64,000 nucleotides of DNA from Candidatus Zixiibacteriota bacterium. Lineage in GTDB: Bacteria; Zixibacteria; MSB-5A5; GN15; FEB-12. The translations under genes were made by a program, and so were the position numbers. The notes below the pieces were generated by a model, which ran no database searches, was not told the DNA's origin, and saw only the letters and a list, made by a program, of their open reading frames with translations. Of the stretch, positions 24,937 to 34,640 are shown piece after piece; positions within the stretch are counted from its first letter, which is position 1; each line of letters starts with the position of its first letter. Where the stretch lies: assembly GCA_020351995.1 (NCBI GenBank), contig CP070674.1, forward strand, positions 1,609,147 to 1,673,146, written 5' to 3'.

Positions 24937-27080
24937 AGCGGACGCGGCAGGAGAGAATAAGGCTCGGGCTTTTCTTTGTTCTGGTATGCTGTTTCTTCGC
25001 CGTCGCGGTCGCCCGTCTTGTGCATCTTCAGGTATTCCTTTCGTCCAGATACAGCGAAATAGTCAATAAACAGTCGTCGGGCACCGTTCCTATCCCGGCC
25101 TTGCGGGGGATCATCTATGACCGTAACGGTAAGATCGTGGCCAATAACGTCACCAAGTATTCGCTTTACGCATATCCTCGCGATGCCGCGGAACTGAGCC
25201 ATGTAGCGACGTACGTGGAGCGCCTGTTTGACCATCCCCGGGGATCGGCGCGCCAGAAATATGGTTTGGCTATAAAGCGTTTTCGGTGGGTCAAGCGCTT
25301 GCTTGATGATGACCTGGCCAGGCAGATCGCGGCCGAGGCACCCCCCGGGCTCTTGCTGCGAAAGGAAACTCAGAGAGAATATCCCTACGGTACGATCGGC
25401 AAGCAGATAATCGGCTTCGCGGACATCGACAATTGCGGCAAAGCCGGTGTGGAGATGTATTTTGACTCGGTTCTTTCCGGAAGAGAGGGCTACGCGGACA
25501 TCCGCCGGGACGGACTGCGCAACACCTACCGGGTCGAGGAACAGGCGCTTGTAAAACCGGAGCCGGGCCGTTCGCTGGTTCTGACGGTCGACTGGAATCT
25601 TCAGGAAATAGTCGAGGAGGAGTTACGCCGCGGGGTGGAGGAGCACCACGCTAAATCCGGAATGGCGGTGTTTCTCGATTGCCGAAACGGCGAGGTCCTG
25701 GCCATGGCTCATTATGACCCGACCGAAAGAAACCCTCACTTACCAGTAAAGCTGCGGGCAGTCAGTGACCAGTTTGAGCCGGGTTCAATACTCAAAGCGT
25801 TCACAGCGGTAGGCGTAATAGAGGAGAACCTCATTGACTACGATGACAGCATCTTTTGCGAGGAAGGTAAGTGGAAGGTCGGACGAAGAATCCTGCACGA
25901 TGATAAAGAGCATGGCTGGTTGAATTTTCGCGGGGTTGTGGAGTTATCGAGCAATATCGGCATTGCCAAGTACGCGATTATGCTTGGTGGCGAGGGTCTT
26001 TTTGATGTTCTGCGCCGTTTCGGGTTGGGCGAGAAGACGTGTGTCGGGTTGCCCGGTGAAACATCGGGGCGGCTGGTCCCGCCTTCAAGGTGGTCGGACT
26101 ACAACATTGCGGCCCTGGCTATGGGGCATTCGGTGGCCGTCAACTCGCTACAGATGGCCAACGGGTTCGCGGTCATCGCCAATGGAGGAATACTGTATCA
26201 ACCGTCTCTGATCCTTGGTCAGGTTGATCAGGATGGCAAGCTATTCTCTCGCTGGCGGCCGCAGGCCATACGACGAACTGTAAGCCAGACCTGTGCCGAT
26301 ACCCTCGCCTCGATACTCAGGGGAGTTGTTGAACGCGGTACAGCGGATGTGGTCAATTCACCGGTAGTCTCTATCGCTGGCAAGACGGGCACGGCGCAGA
26401 TTCCTGATGTGGCCAACCGACGCTACTTCTGGAACAAGTTTATGGCCAGCTTCGCGGGATTCTATCCATGTGAGGATCCGGTCGTGGCCGGTATAGTCGT
26501 CATCGAGGAACCCCAGCCGATACATTATGGTGGGCTTACGGCGGGACCCGTGTTCAAACGGGTAGCCGAACGGTATAGCATCCTGCACCCCGACGTATTC
26601 ACGTCACCTCACCGGACGCTGTCGGAGACATCGACCCGGTTTGAGAATACCTCGGAGATTCCGGATCTCGTCGGTCGGGGTCTGGCCCAGGCGCGGGCGC
26701 TCGCGGCTGAGCACGACCTGTCGATTCTCTGCGACGCGGAAGAGGGTACAGTGGCCTGGCAATTCCCACCGGCGAACCGGCTGACTTTCAGGGGAGACAA
26801 GATTCTGGTCAGTGTAACGACTGAATCGGCTGATGATGTGACGATGATGGATTTGCGTGGTCTCTCGATCAGGGAAGCGTCGGCCTTCCTGGAAAGAGCC
26901 GGTATTAATTTCATGTTCAGGGGTAATGGGCAGGTGGTAAGGCAGTCGATCAAGCCGGGTGAGACGGTAAGTCGGGGAACTCAGTGTCGGTTGGACTGCC
27001 GCCCCGGCACAGGAGGCAAATATAAAGCTCAAAGAGCTGACAAGACAGATAAAACGGTCAAAGTTGACCGGCAATCCTGA
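24933..27080 (+). CDS. ftsI: Division transpeptidase FtsI (PBP3) with two PASTA domains
   Basis: This 715-residue class B penicillin-binding protein crosslinks septal peptidoglycan. It has an N-terminal membrane anchor (about 11-30), a dimerisation domain, and a transpeptidase domain with SILK (about residue 285), SSN (about 339) and KTGTAQ (about 484). From about 565 to 700 there are two PASTA-like repeats (EIPDLVGRGLAQARALAAEH and MMDLRGLSIREASAFLERAG), more typical of Gram-positive enzymes. The GTG start overlaps ftsL by four bases. Its 3' end overlaps murE by 59 bases if murE begins at the AUA codon. Confidence 0.94.
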   Translation: MKRTRQERIRLGLFFVLVCCFFAVAVARLVHLQVFLSSRYSEIVNKQSSGTVPIPALRGIIYDRNGKIVANNVTKYSLYAYPRDAAELSHVATYVERLFDHPRGSARQKYGLAIKRFRWVKRLLDDDLARQIAAEAPPGLLLRKETQREYPYGTIGKQIIGFADIDNCGKAGVEMYFDSVLSGREGYADIRRDGLRNTYRVEEQALVKPEPGRSLVLTVDWNLQEIVEEELRRGVEEHHAKSGMAVFLDCRNGEVLAMAHYDPTERNPHLPVKLRAVSDQFEPGSILKAFTAVGVIEENLIDYDDSIFCEEGKWKVGRRILHDDKEHGWLNFRGVVELSSNIGIAKYAIMLGGEGLFDVLRRFGLGEKTCVGLPGETSGRLVPPSRWSDYNIAALAMGHSVAVNSLQMANGFAVIANGGILYQPSLILGQVDQDGKLFSRWRPQAIRRTVSQTCADTLASILRGVVERGTADVVNSPVVSIAGKTGTAQIPDVANRRYFWNKFMASFAGFYPCEDPVVAGIVVIEEPQPIHYGGLTAGPVFKRVAERYSILHPDVFTSPHRTLSETSTRFENTSEIPDLVGRGLAQARALAAEHDLSILCDAEEGTVAWQFPPANRLTFRGDKILVSVTTESADDVTMMDLRGLSIREASAFLERAGINFMFRGNGQVVRQSIKPGETVSRGTQCRLDCRPGTGGKYKAQRADKTDKTVKVDRQS
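27011..27024 (+). promoter_or_regulatory. Shine-Dalgarno and non-standard AUA start of murE
   Basis: AGGAGG at 27011-27016 is followed by five bases and ATA at 27022-27024. The next codons read KLKELTRQIKRSKLTGNPE, the conserved MurE N-terminus. The nearest standard start, TTG 27064, would delete this segment and has no Shine-Dalgarno. This is strong evidence for initiation at AUA, unless the base is a sequencing error for ATG. Confidence 0.7.
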
Positions 27081-28506
27081 AGTTGAGATTGAGAATATTG
27101 AGTATGACTCTCGACGGATCGAACCAGGAGGTCTTTTTGTGGCCGTGAAGGGCTTTAAGGTTGATGGTTACAATTATGTCGCCCAGGCCGTTAAGAAAGG
27201 CGCCGTGGCGGTGATGGGCGAGCGAACCGAGTGCCCCGAAAGTGATAATCATATATCCGTGCCCGACGTGCGCCAGGCCATGGCCACCGCGGCGGCTGCC
27301 TTTTACGGTTACCCCGGCCAGCATCTGGATATCACCGGTGTTACCGGAACAAACGGCAAAACCACGACCTGTTACCTGATCAAAGGGATTATGGAGACGG
27401 CGGGTAAGCCAACGGGGATGGTAACCTCGCAGGTTTATAATACAGGTGCTAACGAGGTCGTTGCCGACCGGACTACCCCGGAGTCCGTCGATCTGCAAAG
27501 ATACCTGCACGAGATGAAGGGTAACCGTTGCGTGGGCGCGGTTGTGGAAGTTTCGTCACACGCCCTGGTGTTACACCGGGTTGACCACGTTGATTTCAGG
27601 GCGGCCGTCTACACCAACCTGACCCGCGATCATCTCGACTTTCACAGCACCATGGAAGAATACATGCAAGCCAAGGCGATGCTGGCCGAAAAAGTGAGCC
27701 GTGACCGTGGCTATGTCGTGATCAACCTCGATGTTCCCGAGTTTCGCGCCCTTTGCGAAGGTTTCGACTGTCCGGTTATCGGCTACTCGGTCAGCGATAC
27801 ATCAGCCGACGTCTATTGCGATGGTGTCAGGATAAGGCCGGATCGGACGGAGTTCCGGCTGGTGACACCGATTGGAATTGGCGCTGTTATCTGCAAACTT
27901 CCGGGAAGATTCAACCTGGGCAATGCCATAGCCGCCGCTGCGACCGGCATCGCTCATCGTGTCCCCCTCGAGAGCATTATTGCCGGACTGCAGGCCGCCC
28001 GGCAGGTTCCGGGTCGGTTCAACTACGTCGGAGCGGGACAGCCATTCGCGATTTACGTGGATTATGCCCATACCCCGGATGCTATCGAGCGACTGTGTGA
28101 ATCGGCCCGCGAGATTACCAGGGGAAGAGTGTTGATCCTCTGTGGATGCGGTGGCGACCGGGATAAGGGGAAGCGTCCCATGATGGGCAAGGCGGCTACA
28201 ACGTCGGCGGACTTCGCCGTGATAACTTCCGACAATCCTCGAAGCGAGGATCCGAACGCGATCATAGAAGATATTAAGCCCGGTCTGGTCGGCGAGAGTT
28301 ATGAAATATGCATGGACCGGTCCGAGGCAATCGAGAAGATATTAAAGATGGCCAAGCCACACGATGTCGTCCTCCTGGCGGGCAAAGGGGCCGAGAATTA
28401 CCAGGAAGTCAAGGGAGTTCGCCATCATTTCAGTGATACCGAACAAGCGTTGAAGGTGCTAAAAGAGTTGGGTTATTCCAACGAAGGTTCTGAACGGGAG
28501 AGTTGA
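27022..28506 (+). CDS. murE: UDP-MurNAc-tripeptide synthetase (meso-DAP type)
   Basis: With the start at ATA 27022 the protein has 494 residues, the normal MurE length. It adds the third amino acid to UDP-MurNAc-L-Ala-D-Glu. EIENIEYDSRRIEPGGLFVA is the N-terminal UDP-binding block, GVTGTNGKTTTCYLI the ATP loop, TTPESVDLQRYL and HALVLHRVDHVDF follow, and SDNPRSEDP is the DNPR signature of meso-diaminopimelate-adding enzymes, so the murein is probably DAP type. The start codon is discussed separately. Its stop is overlapped by murF. Confidence 0.94.
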   Translation: MKLKELTRQIKRSKLTGNPEVEIENIEYDSRRIEPGGLFVAVKGFKVDGYNYVAQAVKKGAVAVMGERTECPESDNHISVPDVRQAMATAAAAFYGYPGQHLDITGVTGTNGKTTTCYLIKGIMETAGKPTGMVTSQVYNTGANEVVADRTTPESVDLQRYLHEMKGNRCVGAVVEVSSHALVLHRVDHVDFRAAVYTNLTRDHLDFHSTMEEYMQAKAMLAEKVSRDRGYVVINLDVPEFRALCEGFDCPVIGYSVSDTSADVYCDGVRIRPDRTEFRLVTPIGIGAVICKLPGRFNLGNAIAAAATGIAHRVPLESIIAGLQAARQVPGRFNYVGAGQPFAIYVDYAHTPDAIERLCESAREITRGRVLILCGCGGDRDKGKRPMMGKAATTSADFAVITSDNPRSEDPNAIIEDIKPGLVGESYEICMDRSEAIEKILKMAKPHDVVLLAGKGAENYQEVKGVRHHFSDTEQALKVLKELGYSNEGSERES

Positions 28507-29894
28507 TAAGTTTGCGATTTACAGATGTGGCCGCCGTTACGGGCGGAACGTTGTTAGACAACGAAACCGGTGACATGATTTTTCGCGGGATTTCTATTGA
28601 CAGCCGGCAAGTCAAGCCGGGTGAGCTGTTCATAGCGATTCGAGGTGAGAATCAGGACGGCCACGCTTACATAGATCAGGCCCTGCAGCGGGGCGCGGCC
28701 GGTGTGTTGGCGGAGGCGTCCTATACGCGCGGCGAGGGAACTGGTCAGGCGGCGGTGGTCACGGTGGCCAACAGCCACGAAGCCATGATTGAACTCGCGA
28801 AGAATTACAGGAGCTCGTTGAGGGGGAAATTCATCGGCATCACCGGGTCCAACGGTAAGACGACCACGAAAGAACTATGCTATCGGTTGCTTAAGGCTGT
28901 TGAACCCGACACTTACTGTTCACCCGGCAACCTCAACAATCTCTACGGTGTGCCACTCGCTCTTTTCGCGGTCGACAGTGAGGCAAAAGTAGTGGTACTG
29001 GAAATGGGCATATCGACCAGAAACGAGATGCCCCGGCTGGCGGACATAGTGCGACCGGAAGTGATCCTTATCACCAACGTGGGACCGTCACACCTGGAGT
29101 TCCTCGACACGGTTGAGGAAGTTGCCCGCTGCAAGCTGGAACTGGTGCGTCGGGCGGCCCCTTCGGTACCACTCATTGTTAATGCCGATGACGCACTACT
29201 GGTGCGGGAAACGAAGAAAGTGCGCGGTGACTTCTTTACCTTTGCCCTGAATTCAAGCGCCGATTTTACCGTGGATGACCTTCAGGTCGCGGACGACGGG
29301 ACGACGATGGTGCGAATTGAAAACCATGTTTTCAGGTTGCCGCTGGTGGGTCGTCACCAGGTTTACAATCTTCTAGCCGCATATGCCGTTTTCCGCACAA
29401 TCGGTTATGATTTCGAGGGCATCGAGACACGAGATATGAAGCTTGGTACGGCCCCCATGCGGGGACAGCGGATGGAAATGGAGGGGATTGTATTTGTCGC
29501 CGATTGCTACAATGCCAATCCGGAATCCGTCCGGGCAGGGCTCGAAGCCTATTTTGCGACGAAAACCGGTGGGCGGCGGGTGTTGATACTTGGTGATATG
29601 CTCGAGTTAGGAGAAACATCGGAACAGTATCATCGACGGGTCGGTCAAATGCTGGCGGCACGTTCGTTCGACAAAGCAATGCTGGTTGGCGAACAGTCCA
29701 AATACATCATGGATGAGGCTATTAAAGCCGGCGCGAAGCCGGAATTTTTCGACCATTTCGACCAGGCTGAACACGCCGCCAGGAGTGCGAAGGAATTTCT
29801 CAGAGAAGGCGACTTCGTTTATATCAAAGGGTCCCGTGGCATAGGGCTGGAAGCAGTCCTGAACGTTTTCGGTGAGACGGAGGAACAAAAATAA
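28503..29894 (+). CDS. murF: UDP-MurNAc-tripeptide D-Ala-D-Ala ligase
   Basis: This 463-residue Mur ligase adds the D-Ala-D-Ala dipeptide, finishing the cytoplasmic pentapeptide. Motifs are GISIDSRQVKPGELFIAI, GITGSNGKTTTKELCYRLL, VLEMGISTRNEMPRLADI, FVADCYNANPESVRAGL and ILGDMLELGE. Two TTG starts compete: 28503, which overlaps the murE stop, and 28512, nine bases on. GGGAG at 28496-28500 is too near the first and a little far from the second, so the exact start is open. The stop overlaps mraY by one base. Confidence 0.93.
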   Translation: MISLRFTDVAAVTGGTLLDNETGDMIFRGISIDSRQVKPGELFIAIRGENQDGHAYIDQALQRGAAGVLAEASYTRGEGTGQAAVVTVANSHEAMIELAKNYRSSLRGKFIGITGSNGKTTTKELCYRLLKAVEPDTYCSPGNLNNLYGVPLALFAVDSEAKVVVLEMGISTRNEMPRLADIVRPEVILITNVGPSHLEFLDTVEEVARCKLELVRRAAPSVPLIVNADDALLVRETKKVRGDFFTFALNSSADFTVDDLQVADDGTTMVRIENHVFRLPLVGRHQVYNLLAAYAVFRTIGYDFEGIETRDMKLGTAPMRGQRMEMEGIVFVADCYNANPESVRAGLEAYFATKTGGRRVLILGDMLELGETSEQYHRRVGQMLAARSFDKAMLVGEQSKYIMDEAIKAGAKPEFFDHFDQAEHAARSAKEFLREGDFVYIKGSRGIGLEAVLNVFGETEEQK

Positions 29895-30982
29895 TGCTAT
29901 ATCATTTGCTTTATCCGTTAACGAAGTACATAGGCGGGCTGAACCTGTTTCGCTATATCACTTTCCGTGCCGCCGGAGCGACCGTGACCGCGATTTTTAT
30001 CTGTCTCATCCTGGGACCGATGTTCATCAGGCTGTTGAAGCGATATCAGATAAGTGAAAAGATCCGCCTGGAGGGTCCGGAGAGTCATCAAAAGAAGTCG
30101 GGTACGCCTACCATGGGGGGACTGATAATTCTGTGCGGGATTGTGATACCCACTCTCCTCTGGGCCGATCTGACTAACTTCAGTGTGCTGTCGGTGCTCC
30201 TGGTTACCGTCTGGATGGGTTTGATCGGATATATGGACGACTATCTGAAGGTCGTTAAGGGTCAGGCCCGGGGAATGATCGGACGCAAGAAACTGGTGGG
30301 CCAGATTCTTCTGGGACTCATTTTCGGGCTGCTGCTGATCTATCTTGAACCGTCAAATCGTTACGATGCCACCACCGACATTCCGTTTTTCAAGAATTAT
30401 GTGCTCAACCTTGGCATTTTCTATGTGCCGTTCATAATCATCGTGATTACCGGTTCTTCTAACGCCGTAAATCTCACTGACGGTCTGGACGGGCTGGCGA
30501 TTGGTTTATGCGGAATATGTTTTCTGGCCTTCGCGGTATTCGCGTATGTGACCGGACGTTTGGATTACTCGGCCTATCTGCAGATCGAATACTTACCGGG
30601 TGCCGGTGAGCTGTCCGTTTACTGTGGTGCCGCGGTTGGTGCGGGGCTGGGTTTTCTGTGGTTTAATACTCATCCCGCTGAGGTATTCATGGGCGACACG
30701 GGGTCCCTGTCTCTGGGTGGGGCCCTGGGAGCGATAGCTATCCTGCTGAAGAAAGAGCTGCTACTGGTAATCATTGGCGGGGTGTTCGTTATGGAGGCGC
30801 TATCGGTGATCCTCCAGGTTGGTTCTTATCGGCTGCGCAACAAGAAGAGAATTTTCCTGATGGCACCTATTCACCATCATTTCGAACTGGCCGGATGGCA
30901 TGAATCGAAAGTTGTGGTACGCTTCTGGATATTGGGCGCTCTGTGCGCCCTGTTAACTCTGGCGACATTGAAGGTAAGATGA
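29894..30982 (+). CDS. mraY: Phospho-MurNAc-pentapeptide translocase MraY
   Basis: This 362-residue polytopic enzyme (about ten membrane segments) links UDP-MurNAc-pentapeptide to undecaprenyl phosphate, making lipid I. It carries TPTMGGLIIL, MDDYLKVVKGQARGMIGRKK with the DD motif, NAVNLTDGLDGLAIG with the NxxNxxDGxDGL catalytic block, EVFMGDTGSLSLGG and APIHHHFELAGWHE. It starts at the ATG that overlaps the murF stop, and its own stop overlaps murD (ATGA). Confidence 0.96.
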   Translation: MLYHLLYPLTKYIGGLNLFRYITFRAAGATVTAIFICLILGPMFIRLLKRYQISEKIRLEGPESHQKKSGTPTMGGLIILCGIVIPTLLWADLTNFSVLSVLLVTVWMGLIGYMDDYLKVVKGQARGMIGRKKLVGQILLGLIFGLLLIYLEPSNRYDATTDIPFFKNYVLNLGIFYVPFIIIVITGSSNAVNLTDGLDGLAIGLCGICFLAFAVFAYVTGRLDYSAYLQIEYLPGAGELSVYCGAAVGAGLGFLWFNTHPAEVFMGDTGSLSLGGALGAIAILLKKELLLVIIGGVFVMEALSVILQVGSYRLRNKKRIFLMAPIHHHFELAGWHESKVVVRFWILGALCALLTLATLKVR

Positions 30983-32373
30983 CACTACAGGAACGAATCA
31001 GAGACCGGAAAATCGGCATTGTGGGTATGGCCCGTTCAGGAATTGCGGCGGCTATGCTGGCTGATGAATTCGGCGGGAAGCCCTTTGTCTCGGATTCGAA
31101 AGACGCCAAGTTGCTCGACGCGCAGGTGGAACGTCTTAGCGGTTTGAAGATTCCGTTTGAGACGGGCAGGCACTCGGACGAGCTGCTGACGTGCGATTAC
31201 ATTGTCGTTTCTCCCGGCGTACCCCTTGAGATAGAAATTCTGGCAAAGGCTCGTCATAAGGGTATCCCGCTCTTTTCTGAAATTGAATTTGCCTCGTGGG
31301 CATGTCGCGGGAAGATAATAGCGGTGACCGGCTCAAACGGTAAAACGACAACGACCACCCTAATTGGCGAGATTTTCTCCCGGGTCGGATTTGACACTTT
31401 TGTCGGCGGCAATATCGGGTTGCCGTTCAGTGAGATTGCCCTGAAAGTTCCTGAGGATGGTGTGGCCGTTATTGAGGTGTCAAACTTCCAACTCCAGACC
31501 ATTGCTGACTTCACACCGGACACCGCCCTGCTGTTGAACCTGACGCCCGATCATCTCGACCGCCATGGCACCTTCGATGATTATAAGCGAGCGAAATATA
31601 GAATTACCGAGAACCAGGGTCCCGATCAATCCCTGATTGTCAATCTGGACGATCCGGAGATCGTGGTTGATGATATGGATACCGATGCCAAAGTGCATTA
31701 TTTCAGTGTTGGAGATAAGGCGCAGGCGCTGAGCTTTGTTCGTGAGGGAACACTGTATTGCAGGGTCGGCGGTCTTGAGACACCAGTCATAAACAGTTCG
31801 GAGATTCTTATACCGGGTCCCCATAATCTTCAGAATGCCGCTGCCGCCGCGGCCGCGGCCAGTCTGCACGGCGTTGCTCCCGAAGATATAAAAAAGGTGC
31901 TGAGCGACTTTCCCGGGGTGGAGCATCGACTGGAAAATGTCGGCAGGGTGGCTGGAATCAGCTTCGTGAATGATTCCAAGGCGACGAATGTGGATTCGGT
32001 CTGCTATGCCCTGCGCTCGGTAAGTACTCCTGTTTATCTGATCGCCGGTGGGCGTGACAAGGGCGGGCAGTTCGAGAAGATTGTGGAACATGGGCGCGAC
32101 AAGATAAAGGGAATCATCGCAATCGGTGAAGCCAGAGACAAGATCTTCAACGCTCTCGGGCAGGCTTTCCCGGTAGAGTTCGCGGATACACTTGAACAGG
32201 CAGTCAGGCAGGCCTTCGAGGCCGCCTTTCCGGGTGAGACGGTGATGCTATCGCCGGGATGCGCCAGTTTTGACCAGTTTGAGAATTTTGAGCATCGCGG
32301 CCGTGTCTTTAAGGATGCCGTCGCCACGCTGAAAAACGGGAAGAACGAGAATGAGGCGCTTTCGCAAAGATAA
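30979..32373 (+). CDS. murD: UDP-MurNAc-L-alanine:D-glutamate ligase
   Basis: This 464-residue Mur ligase adds D-Glu to UDP-MurNAc-L-Ala. The N-terminal Rossmann block is KIGIVGMARSGIAAAMLA, the ATP loop AVTGSNGKTTTTTLIGEIF, followed by VIEVSNFQLQTI, NLTPDHLDRHGTFDDY, FVNDSKATNVDSV, LIAGGRDKGG and MLSPGCASFDQFENFEHRG. I chose ATG 30979, overlapping the mraY stop, over an in-frame ATG at 30943 that would add 12 residues within mraY. It overlaps ftsW by 23 bases. Confidence 0.95.
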   Translation: MTLQERIRDRKIGIVGMARSGIAAAMLADEFGGKPFVSDSKDAKLLDAQVERLSGLKIPFETGRHSDELLTCDYIVVSPGVPLEIEILAKARHKGIPLFSEIEFASWACRGKIIAVTGSNGKTTTTTLIGEIFSRVGFDTFVGGNIGLPFSEIALKVPEDGVAVIEVSNFQLQTIADFTPDTALLLNLTPDHLDRHGTFDDYKRAKYRITENQGPDQSLIVNLDDPEIVVDDMDTDAKVHYFSVGDKAQALSFVREGTLYCRVGGLETPVINSSEILIPGPHNLQNAAAAAAAASLHGVAPEDIKKVLSDFPGVEHRLENVGRVAGISFVNDSKATNVDSVCYALRSVSTPVYLIAGGRDKGGQFEKIVEHGRDKIKGIIAIGEARDKIFNALGQAFPVEFADTLEQAVRQAFEAAFPGETVMLSPGCASFDQFENFEHRGRVFKDAVATLKNGKNENEALSQR

Positions 32374-33451
32374 GTTGATTGATGAGCGTCTGCTATTGGC
32401 TTACGTGATCCTGATGGCTATAGGATTAGTTATGGTCTATTCGACGTCGTCCATTATGGCCGAGAGTCGATTTGGTTCACATCTGTTCTTTTTCAAGAAT
32501 CAGTTTATATGGGCGCTTATTGCCGCAGCCGTAATGTTTGTCATCTGTCGCCTGGACCTGCAGAGGGCGGCGGTGTTTTCAGCCCCGGCTCTCTTGCTGG
32601 TGCTGCTATTATTGTCGCTCGTTTTTCTGATGCCGGCCCGTAACGGATCGCACAGGTGGTTGATGATCGGGCCGTTCACGGGTCAGCCCTCGGAATTGTT
32701 TAAGTTCATGATGATCTTTTACCTGGCCTTTTCGCTCTCCAACCAGAAGCGCAATCTGGCCGATCTGAAACAATTACTCTTTCCGTACGTGCCGATTATC
32801 GGCCTGGGGTTACTGTTGATCATCCTGGAGCCGGATCTGGGCACAACCCTGGTGATCTTTCTGACAGCCCTAGGCATGTTCTTCTTGGCCGGGGCCCGGA
32901 TGAAGCACCTTACACTGGCGTTTGTTCCACTGGCCGCTGTGGCATCGTTCGCAGTCCTGGTTCTTGGCTACAAGAAAAGCAGAATTATTGACTATGTGAG
33001 TTCTATGGCGGATCCGCTTCTGGGCAGTTACCAGGTCAAGCAAGCCGCTCTCACCCTGGGATCAGGCGGAATTTTCGGTACCGGACTTGGTGAGGGAAGA
33101 CAGAAGTTGTTTTTCCTGCCTTACCCTCATACCGATTTCATCTTCGCGGCTATCGGGGAAGAGATAGGGTTGATTGGCTTGCTGGTGATACTGAGCCTGC
33201 TCTTTTATATGCTCTGGCGCGGTTTGAAAATTGCCTCGGCTCAGCCGGATAGATTCGGATATCTGTTAGCGGCGGGTATGACCCTGTCGCTGTTCGTCAA
33301 TATTGCCATTAATATCGGCGTGGTGACCGCGCTGATTCCGGTAACGGGTTTGCCGCTGCCATTTCTGTCTTATGGAGGATCGTCGCTGGTGGTGTCGAGT
33401 GCCGCGGTGGCGGTGCTGCTTAATCTTTCGCGAAGGGTGGCGACAAGATGA
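32351..33451 (+). CDS. ftsW: Septal peptidoglycan glycosyltransferase FtsW
   Basis: This 366-residue SEDS-family membrane protein polymerises lipid II at the septum with FtsI. It has about ten membrane segments; LLLAYVILMAIGLVMVYSTS opens the family fold, then GSHRWLMIGPFTGQPSELFK, IILEPDLGTTLVIFLTALGM (with the catalytic aspartate region), GTGLGEGRQKLFFLPYPHTD and LPFLSYGGSSLV. The start lies 23 bases inside murD. The stop overlaps murG (ATGA). Confidence 0.95.
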   Translation: MRRFRKDKLIDERLLLAYVILMAIGLVMVYSTSSIMAESRFGSHLFFFKNQFIWALIAAAVMFVICRLDLQRAAVFSAPALLLVLLLLSLVFLMPARNGSHRWLMIGPFTGQPSELFKFMMIFYLAFSLSNQKRNLADLKQLLFPYVPIIGLGLLLIILEPDLGTTLVIFLTALGMFFLAGARMKHLTLAFVPLAAVASFAVLVLGYKKSRIIDYVSSMADPLLGSYQVKQAALTLGSGGIFGTGLGEGRQKLFFLPYPHTDFIFAAIGEEIGLIGLLVILSLLFYMLWRGLKIASAQPDRFGYLLAAGMTLSLFVNIAINIGVVTALIPVTGLPLPFLSYGGSSLVVSSAAVAVLLNLSRRVATR

Positions 33452-34587
33452 GCACGGCCAGAATCATATTTACCGGCGGTGGGACAGGTGGTCACCTGTT
33501 TCCCGCAATCGCCATCGCCGACAGGCTATCGGAATTGATGAAAGGGAAAAGGGAGGTAGAAATAATCTTTGTGGGCACCAGACGCGGACTTGAGTATCGA
33601 ATGAGGGAGAAACTTGGTTATCCGCTTCATACTATCAATATGCGCGGGATAATTCGGGGAATCACCCTCGTCAATCTACTGGTGCCATTCGTTATCGCGA
33701 CCGCGTTGATGAAGTCGGTCAGTTTGCTCAGTCGCTTCCAACCCGATATAGTCATTGGAACCGGTGGTTACGTGTGCTGGCCGGTTCTAAAGGTGGCAGC
33801 ATGGAAGAACATTCCAACGTTGCTTCAGGAACAGAATTCTTATCCGGGAGTGGCGACCCGGCAACTGGCAAGCGCGGCGAAAAAGATTTATCTGGGTTTT
33901 GAAAAAGCGAAAGAGTACTTGAAAACATCGGCCGAAATAATGGTAACCGGTAACCCGGTACGAGCATCTATAACGTCAGGACGGCGTGAGGCGGCCCTCG
34001 AAACGTACGGGTTATTGCCGGAGCGTAGAACAATACTCGTGCTGGGCGGAAGCCAGGGTGCCAGGGCAATAAATAACGCCGTTCTGCGCAGCCTGGAGAA
34101 AGAAAAGCTTAACCAAGGAGTTCAATTGTTGTGGCAGACGGGAAGCAGGGATCACAAGGAGGTAGAGATAATGGCAGCAAAAAAGGTTTCGAACTGCGCC
34201 CTCTTCCCGTTCGCCCAACAAATGGAACAGGTCTATGCCGCCGCGGATCTGGTTATCGCGAGAGCCGGGGCTTTGTCACTTGCTGAAATAACCGCCTGTG
34301 GCCTGCCGGCTATCCTGATTCCGTATCCACACGCGGCGGGTGACCATCAGAAAAAAAACGCCGAGAATTACGTTTCGCGGGGTATGGCTCGCATGATTGA
34401 GGAAATGGACCTGGAGAATATCGACATCATCGCGGAGGCAGTCGATCTACTTGAGTCCGACGAGTACTCCCGGATGAAGACGGCCATTGCCCGCGAAACA
34501 GCCGGTCAAAGACCAGCAGTGGATATCATCGCAGAGGATATCATCAGACAGATAGAAGGTATGAAAACGACTGGAGACAGGGAGTGA
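33448..34587 (+). CDS. murG: Lipid II synthase MurG
   Basis: This 379-residue GT28 glycosyltransferase adds GlcNAc to lipid I on the inner leaflet. FTGGGTGGHLFPAIAIAD and the second glycine loop VLGGSQGARAINNAVL are the family signatures, with GTGGYVCWPVLKVA, LLQEQNSYPGVATR, VIARAGALSLAEITACGLPA and IPYPHAAGDHQKKNAENY. It starts on the ftsW overlap. The stop overlaps a GTG that could start murC. Confidence 0.95.
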   Translation: MSTARIIFTGGGTGGHLFPAIAIADRLSELMKGKREVEIIFVGTRRGLEYRMREKLGYPLHTINMRGIIRGITLVNLLVPFVIATALMKSVSLLSRFQPDIVIGTGGYVCWPVLKVAAWKNIPTLLQEQNSYPGVATRQLASAAKKIYLGFEKAKEYLKTSAEIMVTGNPVRASITSGRREAALETYGLLPERRTILVLGGSQGARAINNAVLRSLEKEKLNQGVQLLWQTGSRDHKEVEIMAAKKVSNCALFPFAQQMEQVYAAADLVIARAGALSLAEITACGLPAILIPYPHAAGDHQKKNAENYVSRGMARMIEEMDLENIDIIAEAVDLLESDEYSRMKTAIARETAGQRPAVDIIAEDIIRQIEGMKTTGDRE

Positions 34588-34640
34588 GGTCGGATATTAC
34601 GGGCGTGCTGCCTGTGGCGAAGTTCAGAAGAGAGACGCTA

